From the IMG/VR virus record IMGVR_UViG_3300014720_000004, positions 1-43,846 of that record: a DNA stretch of 43,846 nt. One strand, given 5' to 3'. Source of the DNA: a virus. Within the stretch, counting starts at the first letter, position 1; the number at the start of each line of letters is the position of its first letter. The notes beneath the pieces are model-generated. The model had not been told where the DNA came from. It was given only the letters and a program-made list of their open reading frames with translations, and searched no databases. Both the position numbers and the translations under genes were made by a program. This document shows positions 7,480 through 16,867 of the stretch, in pieces.

Positions 7480-7883
7480 TGTGCTTTGGAGGTGGCGGCA
7501 GTCCGGCGACGATCACGATGCCTGACACCGGGGCCTATGACCGCATGGCCCAGATGCAGATGGACGCCATGCGCCATACGCAAGACATGGGCGTCAAGGT
7601 CAAGCAGTTTGAGCTGAATCAAGCGCTGGCTGGTCAGCAGCAAGCGCTTGTTGAGCTGCGTGATCTGAAGACTCAGCGAGCCAATGACACGGCTGCCAAC
7701 GCAGCACGGATGGCTGCCTTGATTGGCACGCCGCCACCCGAGAAGGCGGCCAAGGCTCCATCGGTCGGCTCTGACCGCGAAGGGATGACCAGGTCCAGGG
7801 GCAAGCGTGGGCTGCGGATTGACCGCGGTCAACAGACCAGCGAACGCGCTGGCACTGGTCTGAACATCACTACCGCTTACTGA
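7479..7883 (+). CDS. Small virion-type protein, MCFGGG family
   Basis: This 134-aa protein has an N-terminal MCFGGGGS, a glutamine-rich helical middle and a C-terminus LRIDRG...GTGLNITTAY. Small proteins of this layout lie just ahead of the portal gene in many marine and freshwater podoviruses. The family is known by position and not by function. The two following genes share its C-terminal LRI/LKI...G(T/V)GLNI/VNL pattern, so the three look like diverged paralogues. The early cysteine might be lipid-modified, but no hydrophobic signal precedes it. Confidence 0.65.
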   Translation: MCFGGGGSPATITMPDTGAYDRMAQMQMDAMRHTQDMGVKVKQFELNQALAGQQQALVELRDLKTQRANDTAANAARMAALIGTPPPEKAAKAPSVGSDREGMTRSRGKRGLRIDRGQQTSERAGTGLNITTAY

Positions 7884-7885
7884 CC

Positions 7886-8281
7886 ATGTGCATTTTCTCC
7901 CAACCATCGGCGCCGCAGGTTGTCTACCAGGGGCCCAGCCGGGCCGACATCGAGGCCAACCAGCGAGCGCTGGACGATTATCGAAAGTCGATGAGTGACC
8001 AGCAGACGCAGTTCACGGCCGCGCTGCAGAAGCAGATCGACGACGCCAACACCCAGGCCGAGAAGCAGCGGCTGGAGCTTGAGCAACAGCGCACGGCAGC
8101 GACTGCTGAGATGGCTGCGCAGCAGCAGGGCGCCTACGCCGCAACGGTGCAAACCGTTCAGGCGGACAACGCGGTGACGACCACGCCGCCCAAGCCGAAG
8201 GACAAGAGCAAGAGCACGCTCAAGATTGCGCCTGGTGCCACGGCAATGACCGAAGGCACTGGCTTGAACATCGGGGTGTAG
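7886..8281 (+). CDS. Small virion-type protein, paralogue 2
   Basis: This 131-aa protein begins MCIFSQPSAPQVVYQGPS. Residues 20-95 form a glutamine-rich coiled-coil-like helix, and it ends TLKIAPGATAMTEGTGLNIGV. Both the MC start and the LKI...GTGLNI end match the preceding protein. It is probably a minor virion component. No direct evidence of function is visible. Confidence 0.65.
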   Translation: MCIFSQPSAPQVVYQGPSRADIEANQRALDDYRKSMSDQQTQFTAALQKQIDDANTQAEKQRLELEQQRTAATAEMAAQQQGAYAATVQTVQADNAVTTTPPKPKDKSKSTLKIAPGATAMTEGTGLNIGV

Positions 8282-8283
8282 CC

Positions 8284-8964
8284 ATGGCAAGCCTTTACCC
8301 ATCAGCACCGGCAACAAGGCCCGGGCTCGTGCCGTCTCAAACGATGACCCCGGCGGTTCCGATCAGGCCAGACATGCCGGAGCGCCAGAGCACGGCCCCT
8401 GCAAACACGGCAACGCCATCAACAGGGCTCAAAATTATTTTGCCCCCCAAGCCGGAATTAATGCCGGACAACCCAACACATTCTTGGTATTGGGAAAACA
8501 GTCCAAGAGCCAAAGGCGATGGCAAATACTATAGAGAGGCTTACCAAAGCGTAAAAAGAGGAGACGCTGGCGGCATACATCACACAGTGTTTAAGGATCT
8601 TGATTATCTTTTTCAGCAAGATAAAGCCTTAAATGCTTTGGCGTTAGACAATTATAATTCTCTTTTTGCTTTGCAGCAGGCGTCTGACAAGGCTGCGGCC
8701 GACCAGCTCCAGACCGTGCAGCTTGCTCAACAGCAGCAGGCCCAGCAGCAACAGCAGATCGGTGCTCAACGCCTTGCCACCCAAGCCGTGTCGCAGTCCC
8801 TGCGGATGTTGGCCGGCATGGCAACTCAAGCCAGCGCTCCCGCTGCAGCCGTGACTCGCCGTCCGGCGCAGGGCTTGCGGATCAGGCCCACGGGCGCAAG
8901 GAACAGCCTGCGCATCGGCTCATCCGGTCGCAGCGCCGGTGTCGGCGTAAACCTCGGAGGATGA
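8284..8964 (+). CDS. Virion-type protein, paralogue 3, with AT-rich insert
   Basis: This 226-aa protein ends with SLRIGSSGRSAGVGVNLGG, related to the ends of the two preceding proteins. Residues 55-130 are encoded by clearly AT-richer DNA (about 42% GC at 8461-8680 by my count, while the flanks look much higher) and use codons rare elsewhere here, such as TTA, ATA and AAT. The encoded segment (SWYWENSPRAKGDGKYY and onward) has no counterpart in the paralogues. A glutamine-rich helix follows at 135-160. It looks like a mosaic gene that gained a foreign middle. The stop lies one base before the portal ATG. Confidence 0.65.
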   Translation: MASLYPSAPATRPGLVPSQTMTPAVPIRPDMPERQSTAPANTATPSTGLKIILPPKPELMPDNPTHSWYWENSPRAKGDGKYYREAYQSVKRGDAGGIHHTVFKDLDYLFQQDKALNALALDNYNSLFALQQASDKAAADQLQTVQLAQQQQAQQQQQIGAQRLATQAVSQSLRMLAGMATQASAPAAAVTRRPAQGLRIRPTGARNSLRIGSSGRSAGVGVNLGG

Positions 8965-8965
8965 C

Positions 8966-10609
8966 ATGAGCTGCGTCAAGCGCTACCGGGCCCTTGAGTC
9001 TGACCGCAACTACTACCTTGAGCGGGCACGCTCAGCTGCGCGGCTCACCCTGCCGTACCTGATCCCGCTTAGCGACGACCCGCACCCCAACGACAACCAG
9101 ACCTGGCCCTTGCCATGGAATGGCATTGGCGCCCGTGGCGTGCACAACCTGGCCAGCCGGTTGCTGCTGGCCCTGCTGCCGCCGACCGAGACCTTCTTCC
9201 GCTTCACGATCGACGAGATCGAGATGGCCAAGAGCGAGCAGCAGATGGCTGCCGCTGGCACCAGCCCTGAGGCGATGGGCAAATCCAAGAGCGAGTTCGA
9301 CCTGGCCCTGGCCAGGCTTGAGCGCGCTGTGCTGCGCAGCATCGAGACCTCGAACGACCGGGTGGCCGTTCACGAAATGCTGCTGCACCTGATCATTTCC
9401 GGGAACGTGCTGATGTACGTCTCGGACGAAGGGCTAAAGGCCTTTCACCTGAACCGCTACGTGTGCCGGCGAGACCTGATGGGCAACCCCCTTGAGGCAA
9501 TCGTCTGCGAGCAGCTGTCGATTGAGACCCTGCCGCCCGAGGCCCGCGAACTGCTGGACGAGGACAGCGGCGAGGTTGAGGGAATCATTGATGACGACCA
9601 CACCCCCGAATACGAGCGGGTGGTGCGGCTCTACACCCACGTCGAGTGGGAGGGCAAGAAGGTCAAGTGGTACCAGGAGATCAACGACAAGGAGATCCCC
9701 GGCACCCGCGGCACGGCCAGCGTCAGCGAGTCGCCTTGGCTGCCCTTGCGCATGTACCGGATCGACGGACAGGGCTACTCCCCTGGCTACGTCGAGGCGG
9801 CCTGCATTGCTGACCTGCAAACGGCTGAGGCCCTGAGTCAGGCGATTGCCGAAGGTTCGCTGGTGTCGGCTCAGGTCAAGCACCTCGTCAAGCCCAGCGG
9901 CATTGCCAACCCCAAGAAGCTGGCCGAGGCACCCAACGGCGCCTACCTGCCCGGCAACCCCGACGACGTGTTCACCATTCAGGTGAACAAGGCAGCCGAT
10001 CTGAACGTCGCTGCGCAGGGCCTGGCGCGCATCGAGGCCCGGCTGGCCCAGGCGTTCATGCTTGCCGATGTGCGCGACTCCGAGCGCACCACGGCCGAGG
10101 AGGTCAGGCTGCAGGCGCTGCAGATCGAGAACAGCCTCGGCTCCATCTACGCGATCTTGACCACTGAGTTTCAACAACCCTATGTGTCACGGAAGCTGGC
10201 GATCCTGACCCGCAAGGGCAAGCTGCCCAAGCTGCCGAATGAACTGGTCAAGCCGGTGGTGAGCGTCGGCCTGGCCGCTGTCGGCCGCGGCAACGACCTT
10301 GAGAAGACCGCCAGGTTCATGACAATCCTGCAGCAGGCGCTGGGGCCAGAGGGCATCGCCACCTACGTGATGCCGGCTGAGCTGATCCGCCGGCTGGCTG
10401 GGGCGATGGGCATGGACATCATCGGCCTGGTCAAAACCGAGGAGCAGCTGGCCGAGGAGCAGCAGCAACAGCAGCAGATGGCAATGGCCCAGCAAGCAAT
10501 GGCGGCCGGCATGGCCGACCCGCAAAAGCTGGCTAACGCCGCTGCAGTGAGCCAGGAGATGGCTCAGCCCATGCCGGAACAACAACCCACTGAGGAGCCC
10601 ATTGCATGA
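8966..10609 (+). CDS. Portal (head-tail connector) protein, T7 gp8-like
   Basis: This 547-aa protein would form the twelve-subunit ring through which DNA enters and leaves the capsid. Family landmarks are the N-terminal RNYYLERARSAARLTLPYLIP, the block GARGVHNLASRLLLALLPPTETFFRF and the later LAQAFMLADVRDSERTTAEEVRL. A glutamine-rich tail (EEQLAEEQQQQQQMAMAQQAM) is usual in T7-like portals. Its stop overlaps the scaffold start. The length is close to T7 gp8 (536 aa). Confidence 0.97.
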   Translation: MSCVKRYRALESDRNYYLERARSAARLTLPYLIPLSDDPHPNDNQTWPLPWNGIGARGVHNLASRLLLALLPPTETFFRFTIDEIEMAKSEQQMAAAGTSPEAMGKSKSEFDLALARLERAVLRSIETSNDRVAVHEMLLHLIISGNVLMYVSDEGLKAFHLNRYVCRRDLMGNPLEAIVCEQLSIETLPPEARELLDEDSGEVEGIIDDDHTPEYERVVRLYTHVEWEGKKVKWYQEINDKEIPGTRGTASVSESPWLPLRMYRIDGQGYSPGYVEAACIADLQTAEALSQAIAEGSLVSAQVKHLVKPSGIANPKKLAEAPNGAYLPGNPDDVFTIQVNKAADLNVAAQGLARIEARLAQAFMLADVRDSERTTAEEVRLQALQIENSLGSIYAILTTEFQQPYVSRKLAILTRKGKLPKLPNELVKPVVSVGLAAVGRGNDLEKTARFMTILQQALGPEGIATYVMPAELIRRLAGAMGMDIIGLVKTEEQLAEEQQQQQQMAMAQQAMAAGMADPQKLANAAAVSQEMAQPMPEQQPTEEPIA

Positions 10610-11526
10610 CCGCCACACCAACCGCCGACCTTCAGAACATGATTGGCCCCGGCCAAGAGGGTGTCGTCGATCAGTTCATTGAGGAGCTGCAGCAGCAGAA
10701 CGCTGCCATTGCTGAGGCCGAAACCCAGCAGCAGGGACAGGAGAGCGAGGAGCGGCCGCTGCTGGCCGGGAAGTTCAAGAGCACTCAGGACCTGGAGAAG
10801 GCCTACCTCGAGGCCCAGAAGCTCATCAGCCAGCGTGGCCAGCAGTCAGCTGCCGAGGATTCCTCGGCAGTTGAGGACCGGCCTAAGTTCTCGCCGGACC
10901 AGTACACCCCTGATCTGGGCAAGCAGCTCTACGGCGACACCGTGGCCACCGCCATCGAGCTGGCCGAGATCAACCCGCTCGAGATGGCGCAAAAGGCCGA
11001 GGCCGGTGATGACGTCAGCAGCTACGTCGATGCCCTGGTGGAGAAGGGCGGGCTGCCCAGACAGCTGGTGGAGACCTACCTGCAGGGCGTGGCCCCGGCC
11101 AAGGGCAACGTTCCGGCGCAACCAGAGAGTTCGGCCAGCGGCCTGAGCGAGGCCGACGTGTCAGAGCTCAAGGCAATGGTCGGCGGCGATGAGCAGTTTC
11201 AGCAGCTCAGTCAATGGGCGATGTCCAACCTCGATCAGCAAGAGCTGGCCGACTACAACGCAGCTGTGGACAGCGGCAAGGCAGCGGCTCGCTTTGCGCT
11301 TCGGCAGCTGCAGGTGCGCGCCAGTCTTGGCAACAGTGCCGAGTCCAAGGAGCCGAGGCTGATCGGCGGCGGCACAGCGGTGAAGACCGACGTGTTTGAA
11401 ACGCAGCAGCAGGCGATTGAGGCGATGCGCAAAACCAACCCGCAGGGCAAGCGGCTTTACAACACCGATCCGAAATACCGGGCCTGGTACGAGAAGACCC
11501 TTGCGCGATCGAACTTCGCCGCATAA
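10606..11526 (+). CDS. Scaffolding / capsid assembly protein, T7 gp9-like
   Basis: This 306-aa, acidic, glutamine-rich protein lies between portal and capsid genes, where T7-like phages carry the scaffold. It has the segment LLAGKFKSTQDLEKAYLEAQKLI, usual in gp9 homologues, and a helical C-terminus ending YRAWYEKTLARSNFAA. It should shape the procapsid and leave before DNA packaging. The start overlaps the portal stop (ATGA). Confidence 0.9.
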   Translation: MTATPTADLQNMIGPGQEGVVDQFIEELQQQNAAIAEAETQQQGQESEERPLLAGKFKSTQDLEKAYLEAQKLISQRGQQSAAEDSSAVEDRPKFSPDQYTPDLGKQLYGDTVATAIELAEINPLEMAQKAEAGDDVSSYVDALVEKGGLPRQLVETYLQGVAPAKGNVPAQPESSASGLSEADVSELKAMVGGDEQFQQLSQWAMSNLDQQELADYNAAVDSGKAAARFALRQLQVRASLGNSAESKEPRLIGGGTAVKTDVFETQQQAIEAMRKTNPQGKRLYNTDPKYRAWYEKTLARSNFAA

Positions 11527-11632
11527 TGGGCTAAAGAGTTGATCTGCAGAGGTGCAGTTGATTGGGCCTCCTTAGGGAGACACCCCAACCCAGCACAGCC
11601 TTGGAGCAGAGGCTCGCAATCCATTTAGGCCC
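11527..11632. promoter_or_regulatory. Capsid leader region with CTGCA-N4-TGCAG
   Basis: This 106-bp gap before the capsid gene holds the palindrome CTGCAGAGGTGCAG at 11544-11557 and a small CTCC-TTA-GGGAG hairpin near 11568-11578. It is the likely place for a phage promoter driving the most abundant late mRNA. No ribosome-binding site is obvious before the GTG at 11633. Confidence 0.5.
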
Positions 11633-12880
11633 GTGGCCAATCTCACCAACCTCGACCGTCTTGGTCAAATCAAACAGGCCGGAGCAACTGATGCTCTGTT
11701 CCTGAAACTCGGCATGACCGAGGTGCTCGATGCCTTTGATCGCAAGTGCGTGTTCAAGGGCAAGGTCAAAGAGCGCAACATCCGCGGCGGCAAGTCCGCT
11801 GCCTTCCAGGTCAGCGGCCGCAACACGGCGGCTTACCACGTGCCCGGGACTCCGATTCTCGGGGACACCAGCCCCACCACTTCGTCCGACCGCAACGAGC
11901 GGATCATCAATCTCGATGGCCTGCTGGTCGCCAGCGAGGTGATCTATGAGCTGGACGAGCTCATGAACTACGTCGATGTCCGCCAGGACGTGACGCATCA
12001 GCTGGGTCAAGCCCTGGCCCGCGAGTGGGACGCCCGTGCCGCCCGCGTGCTGTACGGCGCTGCCAAGACCACCACTGAGCCCCTGAACAGCGCAACCGCT
12101 TCTGTCACCGGTTCGATTGCCACCACCACCCTGACCGTCACCGCGGTCGGCAGTGGCCGGCTGTCGCCTGGCATGACCATCAGTGGCAGCGGTGTGACGG
12201 CAGGCACCCAGATCGTCTCCCAGCTGACTCAGACCAGCGGCGATGCCCCCGGCCTGCGTGGCACCTATCAGGTGACCGTATCGCAGACCGCTGCCAGCAC
12301 CACCGTCACCGCCACCGGAGGCCCCAACTCCGGCCGCGTCGGCCAAAGCGAGCAGCTGTCGGGCGGCTACGCCGCTGCCAGCAAAAACGCCAAGGGCGAT
12401 GAGCTGATCTCCATGATCAGCAGCCTGAAGGTGAAGATGCTGGCCAAGGACATTCCTGTGGACGACATGATCTGTGTCGTGCGCCCTGAGGAGTACGACC
12501 TGCTGCTGGATTCCACCCGTGCCATCAACGCTGACTTCAATGGAGCCAGCGGCGAGAACGGCAGCTTTGCCAGTGGCAACGTGCTGCGGGTGAAGGGCAT
12601 CCCGATCATCTGGAGCAACCACGTCTCCCAGTCGGCGTACACCAACAACGCGACCTACGACAAGAACACTGACTACGAGCAGGATCTGTCGAAGTGCCGG
12701 GCCATCATGTTCCACCGTGATGCCATCGGCGTGCTGACCCTGCGGGACATCGGCCTGCAGATCACCTCTGCCGGCGGCGACTTCAACATCCAGTATCAGG
12801 CCACCCTGATGGTCGCCCGCATGGCGATCGGCATGGCAAAGCTCCGCCCTGAGTGCGCTGGCGTGATCGAGGTGCCTTAA
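11633..12880 (+). CDS. Major capsid protein, T7 gp10-like, with inserted beta domain
   Basis: This 415-aa HK97-fold shell protein starts with GTG. The N-terminal [36 protein letters not shown] and the [18 protein letters not shown] region match the gp10 family. The C-terminal part carries [12 protein letters not shown] and [20 protein letters not shown]. Between about residues 150 and 235 there is a Thr/Ser/Gly-rich stretch with the pattern [19 protein letters not shown] and [13 protein letters not shown]. This resembles small beta domains of phage tail and surface proteins and interrupts the capsid fold at a site likely to face outward. A terminator follows. Confidence 0.95.
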   Translation: MANLTNLDRLGQIKQAGATDALFLKLGMTEVLDAFDRKCVFKGKVKERNIRGGKSAAFQVSGRNTAAYHVPGTPILGDTSPTTSSDRNERIINLDGLLVASEVIYELDELMNYVDVRQDVTHQLGQALAREWDARAARVLYGAAKTTTEPLNSATASVTGSIATTTLTVTAVGSGRLSPGMTISGSGVTAGTQIVSQLTQTSGDAPGLRGTYQVTVSQTAASTTVTATGGPNSGRVGQSEQLSGGYAAASKNAKGDELISMISSLKVKMLAKDIPVDDMICVVRPEEYDLLLDSTRAINADFNGASGENGSFASGNVLRVKGIPIIWSNHVSQSAYTNNATYDKNTDYEQDLSKCRAIMFHRDAIGVLTLRDIGLQITSAGGDFNIQYQATLMVARMAIGMAKLRPECAGVIEVP

Positions 12881-12903
12881 GCTCCTTCAGAAGGAACACC
12901 CAG

Positions 12904-12934
12904 GCCCCCTGCGTAGAACCAGGGGGCTTTTTTG
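12904..12934 (+). terminator. Rho-independent terminator after capsid gene
   Basis: A GCCCCCT / AGGGGGC stem (12904-12910 with 12921-12927) and a ten-base loop are followed by a run of seven T. It lies 24 bases after the capsid stop. It should limit read-through from the strongly expressed capsid gene, as the gene 10 terminator does in T7. Confidence 0.9.
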
Positions 12935-12955
12935 TGCGTGCCGATAGCATAAGGA

Positions 12956-12969
12956 CTGCATTGCTGCAG
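12956..12969. promoter_or_regulatory. CTGCA-N4-TGCAG palindrome before tail tube gene
   Basis: CTGCATTGCTGCAG ends seven bases before the ATG of the tail tubular protein A gene and just after the capsid terminator. It is the fourth intergenic copy of the dispersed palindrome and occupies the ribosome-binding-site position. Confidence 0.5.
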
Positions 12970-12976
12970 AGTTCCG

Positions 12977-13636
12977 ATGGGCCTTGCGAATCAGGGCTTG
13001 ACCCCAGGCCGCACGACGCTGCTCGAGGCGGTGAACATCTGCCTGCAGAACATTGGCGAGCAGCCGGTCAACAGCCTGGAGAGCCAGCAGATCGTTGAAG
13101 CGACGATGGCCGAGCGCACCATCCTGGAGTTCCACAAGGAGGGCCAGACGCGGGGCTGGAGCTGGAACAGCGAGCAGGGCTATGAGTTCGCCAAGGACAG
13201 CAACACCAACCAGATCACGGTGCCGACCAACGTGGTCTCGTTTGCCACTGATGCCTACCGCTGGGCCGGCCGATTCCAGCTGCGAGGCCAGCGGGTCTAC
13301 GACAAAGAGAAGCGGACCTACACGCTGAGTCCTGAGGTCAACAGCCTCGAAGCCGACGTGGTGTGGTTGCTGGCCTGGGACGAGTGCCCAGAGGCGTTCA
13401 ATCGCTGGGTGACGATCCGCTCAGCGCGGGTGTTCAGCGACCGTGTGCTGAGCTCTGACGCGATCTTCAAATACACGGCGCTGGATGAGCAGAACGCGCT
13501 GGTCGAGCTGCAGCGTGTTGAGCTCGAGCAGGCCCAAGCCAACAGCCTGACGGGTGGGCCGGGCTTCAAGCCGTTCCCGACCTACTCGCCTGGGCTGGGC
13601 CTGCTGGGTCGCAACCGGGGGTATCTGCGTGGCTAA
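12977..13636 (+). CDS. Tail tubular protein A, T7 gp11-like
   Basis: This 219-aa protein should form the ring between the portal and the nozzle. The family start TTLLEAVNICLQNIGEQPVNSL and the later FHKEGQTRGWSWNSEQGYEF and YRWAGRFQLRGQRVYD blocks are clear. Its length is near T7 gp11 (196 aa). Its last bases overlap the GTG start of the nozzle gene. Confidence 0.95.
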   Translation: MGLANQGLTPGRTTLLEAVNICLQNIGEQPVNSLESQQIVEATMAERTILEFHKEGQTRGWSWNSEQGYEFAKDSNTNQITVPTNVVSFATDAYRWAGRFQLRGQRVYDKEKRTYTLSPEVNSLEADVVWLLAWDECPEAFNRWVTIRSARVFSDRVLSSDAIFKYTALDEQNALVELQRVELEQAQANSLTGGPGFKPFPTYSPGLGLLGRNRGYLRG

Positions 13637-16424
13637 TCTCGTCAGCTACACCATCCCCAACCTGATCCAAGGGATCAGCCAGCAGCCCGACGCGCAGCGG
13701 GAGCCCAGCCAGGGCGAGCTTCAGATCAATGGAATGAGCTCCCTGGCCGAAGGATTGCGCAAGCGAGAATCGACCAGCTGCATCGCCAAGGTCAGCAACA
13801 CCAGCTTTGGCGACGTCTACTTCCACCAGATCCTCCGCGATGCGGACGAGCAGTACCTGGTGGTGATCGCCAAGACAGCGATCCGAGTGTTCGGCCTTGA
13901 TGGCAGCGAGAAAACGGTCACCGCCGCCAACAACGCCTACAACTACCTGGCCTCAGTGGTGAGCGCCAAGAGCGACATCAGAGCCGCGTCGATTGCGGAC
14001 TACACCTTCATCAGCAACACCCGGGCGGTGCCGGCGATGGACGTGGCGCTGGCCCCTGCTGTGGCCCGGCCTGCAGCGCACGAGGCCCTGGTGTGGGTCA
14101 AGGCCGCGAACTACGGCCAGCGCTACTCGCTCAACGTCAACAGCCAGCAGGCGACCGTGATTACAGCGGTGGCGCCAGTGGTTGTCAGCGGTGGCAACAC
14201 CATCGAGAACCGGATCAGCACGGCTGAGATCGCCAGCCAATTACGTGGTGCGCTTGTGGGTGGACCCGCGACGGCGCTGACGTTGACGGCCTCTGCTACC
14301 ACGCTGAACGCCACCAACAACAACCTGGCCACCACCACGGACGAGGGTGGCAGCGGGCTGACAGTGAATGTCACCGGCAACGCTTCGGCAGTGACCGCGG
14401 TGGCAATCGGCAATGCTGCCGGCAGGGGCTATCGCACGGGCGACAAGATCTTTGTGGCCCGCAACCTGCTCGAGGGCGGCACTGACGCCACTCCTGTGCA
14501 GGTGGCAACGATCAGCACGCACACGGCGGGCCCGTTGACGGGCGTGACGATTGCTCGCAGTGGCTCGGTGCTGCATCTGACCAGCAGCAGCGCGATCACA
14601 ATCGCGGCTTCTGATGCCCGTGCCAACGCCGACATCACGGCGATCACCGGAGCAGTGCAGGCCTTCACTGAGCTGCCGACGATTGCACCAGCGGGCTACC
14701 AGATCGAGGTGGTGGGCGATCCGGGGAACAAGTTCGATGGCTACTACGTCACGTTTGTGCCCCGCAGCGGCACCTTTGGCGAGGGCAGCTGGCAGGAGAC
14801 CGTAAGCCCTGGCGTCGAATACAAGCTCAACCCGGCGACCATGCCGCATCTGCTGGTCAGGCTGCCAACGACACCGGCGACGTTCTGGTTTGGCCCGGCC
14901 AATGGCGCCACCGCTGGATCGGCGCCCAACACCGTCACGATCCCCACCTGGGGCCAGAGGGGTGCGGGTGATTACGACACAGCGCCCGGCCCGAGCTTTA
15001 TTGGCTACCCGATCCAAGACGTCTTCATCTACAAGAACCGGCTGGGATTCTTGGCGGATGAGAATGTCATCCTCAGCCGCACGCGGGACTTCTTTGCCTT
15101 CTTCCCAGAGACGGTCACGGCGGTGCTCGACACCGATCCGATCGACCTGACAGCCAGCAACAACCGGGTGTCGGTGCTGCGCTACGCGATCCCGTACCAG
15201 GACGAGCTGATCATCTTCAGCGATCAGATCCAGTTCCGCTTCAATGCGGCCGAGACGATCCTGACGCCAGCCAGCGCAGTGATCACGGTGCTGACGCAGT
15301 ACGAGATCGACCCCAACTGCAGGCCCATCCCGGTGCAAGGGACCATCATTTTCTGCCAGGCCAATGGGCAGTGGAGCCAGTTTCGGGAGTTCAGCGTCCG
15401 CGGTGCGGGCACGGCCCTGGTGGCAGATGCGTCAGACCTGACGGGGTATGTGAGCAGCTACATCCCGGCGGATGTGTTCAAGCTGGCGGCGAACGACACC
15501 GGCAACAGCTGGTTTGCCGTGTCCAGCAAGAGCGGCTTTGCTGATCGGGTCTACGTCTACAAGTATTTCTACCGGAACACTGGCAGTGGGGCTGAGCGAG
15601 CGCAGAGCAGCTGGAGCCACTGGCGGCTTAATAGCGCCGACAAGATCCTGCAGATCCTGTGCGTGCAGGAGGTGATGTACCTGCTGGTGGAGTACGGCAC
15701 TGAGGTGTGGCTCGAGAAGATGCCGGTGGCTGACCGGCTGAGTGACGTTGCGCCCAACCCTTACCCGCTGCTGCTGGACCGGCGGGTGTCCACCACCACA
15801 GAGACGCCGGCGGCGATCCGGGTGGCGTCTGGCAGCTACAACGCCACCACCAAGCAGACCACCTGGACCCTGCCCTACACGATCAAGGCGCCAACGCAGG
15901 CCTGGTCTGGCTATGGCCCAAGCACCAATGGCGGAGTGTTGCTGGGTTCAGCAAGCAGCGGCACCACGATCGTGGCCAACGGTGACTGGTCAGCCAAACC
16001 AGTGTTCTTTGGCGAGGCCTACGACTTCGTGTACCGCTTCACTCGCTTCAAGCTTTACAAGGAGGTAGGCGGTGGGAAGGTTGCGGCGAACGTTGAGCGC
16101 ACACAGATTCGCCATGCCAAGTTGCGGTATCACGAGACCTTGTACTTTGAGGTGCGCGTGATGGCTGAGCGCCGCGACATGGCGCTCTACAAGTTCGATG
16201 GAGCAGTGCTGGGCAGCCGCAATTCAGTGCTGGGCAGCGCGTTGCCCAATGGCTACGACCCCGAGACCGGGCGCTACTTCGAGGGCGTGTTTCAGATCCC
16301 GATTGCCAGCAAGGGCGAGAACTGCATCGTCGAGATCCACAACGACACCATCCACCCGTGCAAGTTCAGCACGGTGGAGTGGGTGGGTCTTGTGACCAGC
16401 CAAGCCCAGAGCCTGCAGCGATGA
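13629..16424 (+). CDS. Tail tubular protein B (nozzle), T7 gp12-like
   Basis: This 931-aa protein would form the tail nozzle. I chose the GTG at 13629 because it gives the canonical N-terminus, VANLVSYTIPNLIQGISQQP, and overlaps the gp11 stop. Longer upstream extensions would lie inside gp11. Core motifs include YPIQDVFIYKNRLGFLADENV and SRTRDFFAFFPET. It is longer than T7 gp12 (794 aa). Extra length lies around residues 215-370, a Thr/Ala/Ser-rich region with GGSGLTVNVTGNASAV that looks like an inserted beta domain. The stop overlaps the next ATG. Confidence 0.95.
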   Translation: MANLVSYTIPNLIQGISQQPDAQREPSQGELQINGMSSLAEGLRKRESTSCIAKVSNTSFGDVYFHQILRDADEQYLVVIAKTAIRVFGLDGSEKTVTAANNAYNYLASVVSAKSDIRAASIADYTFISNTRAVPAMDVALAPAVARPAAHEALVWVKAANYGQRYSLNVNSQQATVITAVAPVVVSGGNTIENRISTAEIASQLRGALVGGPATALTLTASATTLNATNNNLATTTDEGGSGLTVNVTGNASAVTAVAIGNAAGRGYRTGDKIFVARNLLEGGTDATPVQVATISTHTAGPLTGVTIARSGSVLHLTSSSAITIAASDARANADITAITGAVQAFTELPTIAPAGYQIEVVGDPGNKFDGYYVTFVPRSGTFGEGSWQETVSPGVEYKLNPATMPHLLVRLPTTPATFWFGPANGATAGSAPNTVTIPTWGQRGAGDYDTAPGPSFIGYPIQDVFIYKNRLGFLADENVILSRTRDFFAFFPETVTAVLDTDPIDLTASNNRVSVLRYAIPYQDELIIFSDQIQFRFNAAETILTPASAVITVLTQYEIDPNCRPIPVQGTIIFCQANGQWSQFREFSVRGAGTALVADASDLTGYVSSYIPADVFKLAANDTGNSWFAVSSKSGFADRVYVYKYFYRNTGSGAERAQSSWSHWRLNSADKILQILCVQEVMYLLVEYGTEVWLEKMPVADRLSDVAPNPYPLLLDRRVSTTTETPAAIRVASGSYNATTKQTTWTLPYTIKAPTQAWSGYGPSTNGGVLLGSASSGTTIVANGDWSAKPVFFGEAYDFVYRFTRFKLYKEVGGGKVAANVERTQIRHAKLRYHETLYFEVRVMAERRDMALYKFDGAVLGSRNSVLGSALPNGYDPETGRYFEGVFQIPIASKGENCIVEIHNDTIHPCKFSTVEWVGLVTSQAQSLQR

Positions 16425-16867
16425 GGTGGGCCGAGCCAACGGCTGCACGGGTGCAGCACATCGCAGAGCGCCTGCGGTATCAGGATCGGCTGGAGGTCCT
16501 CTACAGCCACGGCCTGGCTGGGGAAGAAGCTGTGCTTCAGAGCTGGAAAAACAGCGCAATCTGTCGTTGCATAGATGCAGATGATGAGAGCCCGGTGGGG
16601 ATCTGCGGTATGAACGGTTCGCTGATCTGGCTGCTTGGCACCGAGGAGCTGCTGGCGACTGCCAGCCATCGCCGCCAGTTCATCCGCGGCGGCCGGGCCT
16701 GGGTTGATGAGCTTCTGGCTGGTGGCCACTTGTGCTTGGAGAACTGGGCCCTGGCGTCCAACCTGCGGACGCTGCGGTGGCTGCAGCACCTGGGCTTCAC
16801 GATCGACACCCCTGAGCCCAAGGGTCGCAGCGCGCAGCTGTTCTGTCACTTCTGGAGGACTGCCTGA
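16421..16867 (+). CDS. gp13-like internal protein with GNAT-type fold (DUF2833)
   Basis: This 148-aa protein starts at the ATG overlapping the nozzle stop (ATGA). The pattern SPVGICGMNGSLIWLLGTEEL, then HRRQFIRGG and LENWALASNLRTLRWLQHLGF, is that of T7 gp13-like proteins, which share an acetyltransferase-type fold. In T7, gp13 is needed for virion assembly. Catalytic acetyltransferase activity is not established. A CTGCA-N4-TGCAG palindrome (16443-16456) lies inside the first codons. The stop overlaps the next start. Confidence 0.85.
   Translation: MRWAEPTAARVQHIAERLRYQDRLEVLYSHGLAGEEAVLQSWKNSAICRCIDADDESPVGICGMNGSLIWLLGTEELLATASHRRQFIRGGRAWVDELLAGGHLCLENWALASNLRTLRWLQHLGFTIDTPEPKGRSAQLFCHFWRTA

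Noticed and set aside
8700-8760. CAG/CAA-rich tracts as a nucleotide repeat element
   Set aside because: They encode glutamine-rich coiled-coil helices in virion proteins, as also at the ends of the portal gene. They are ordinary coding sequence.
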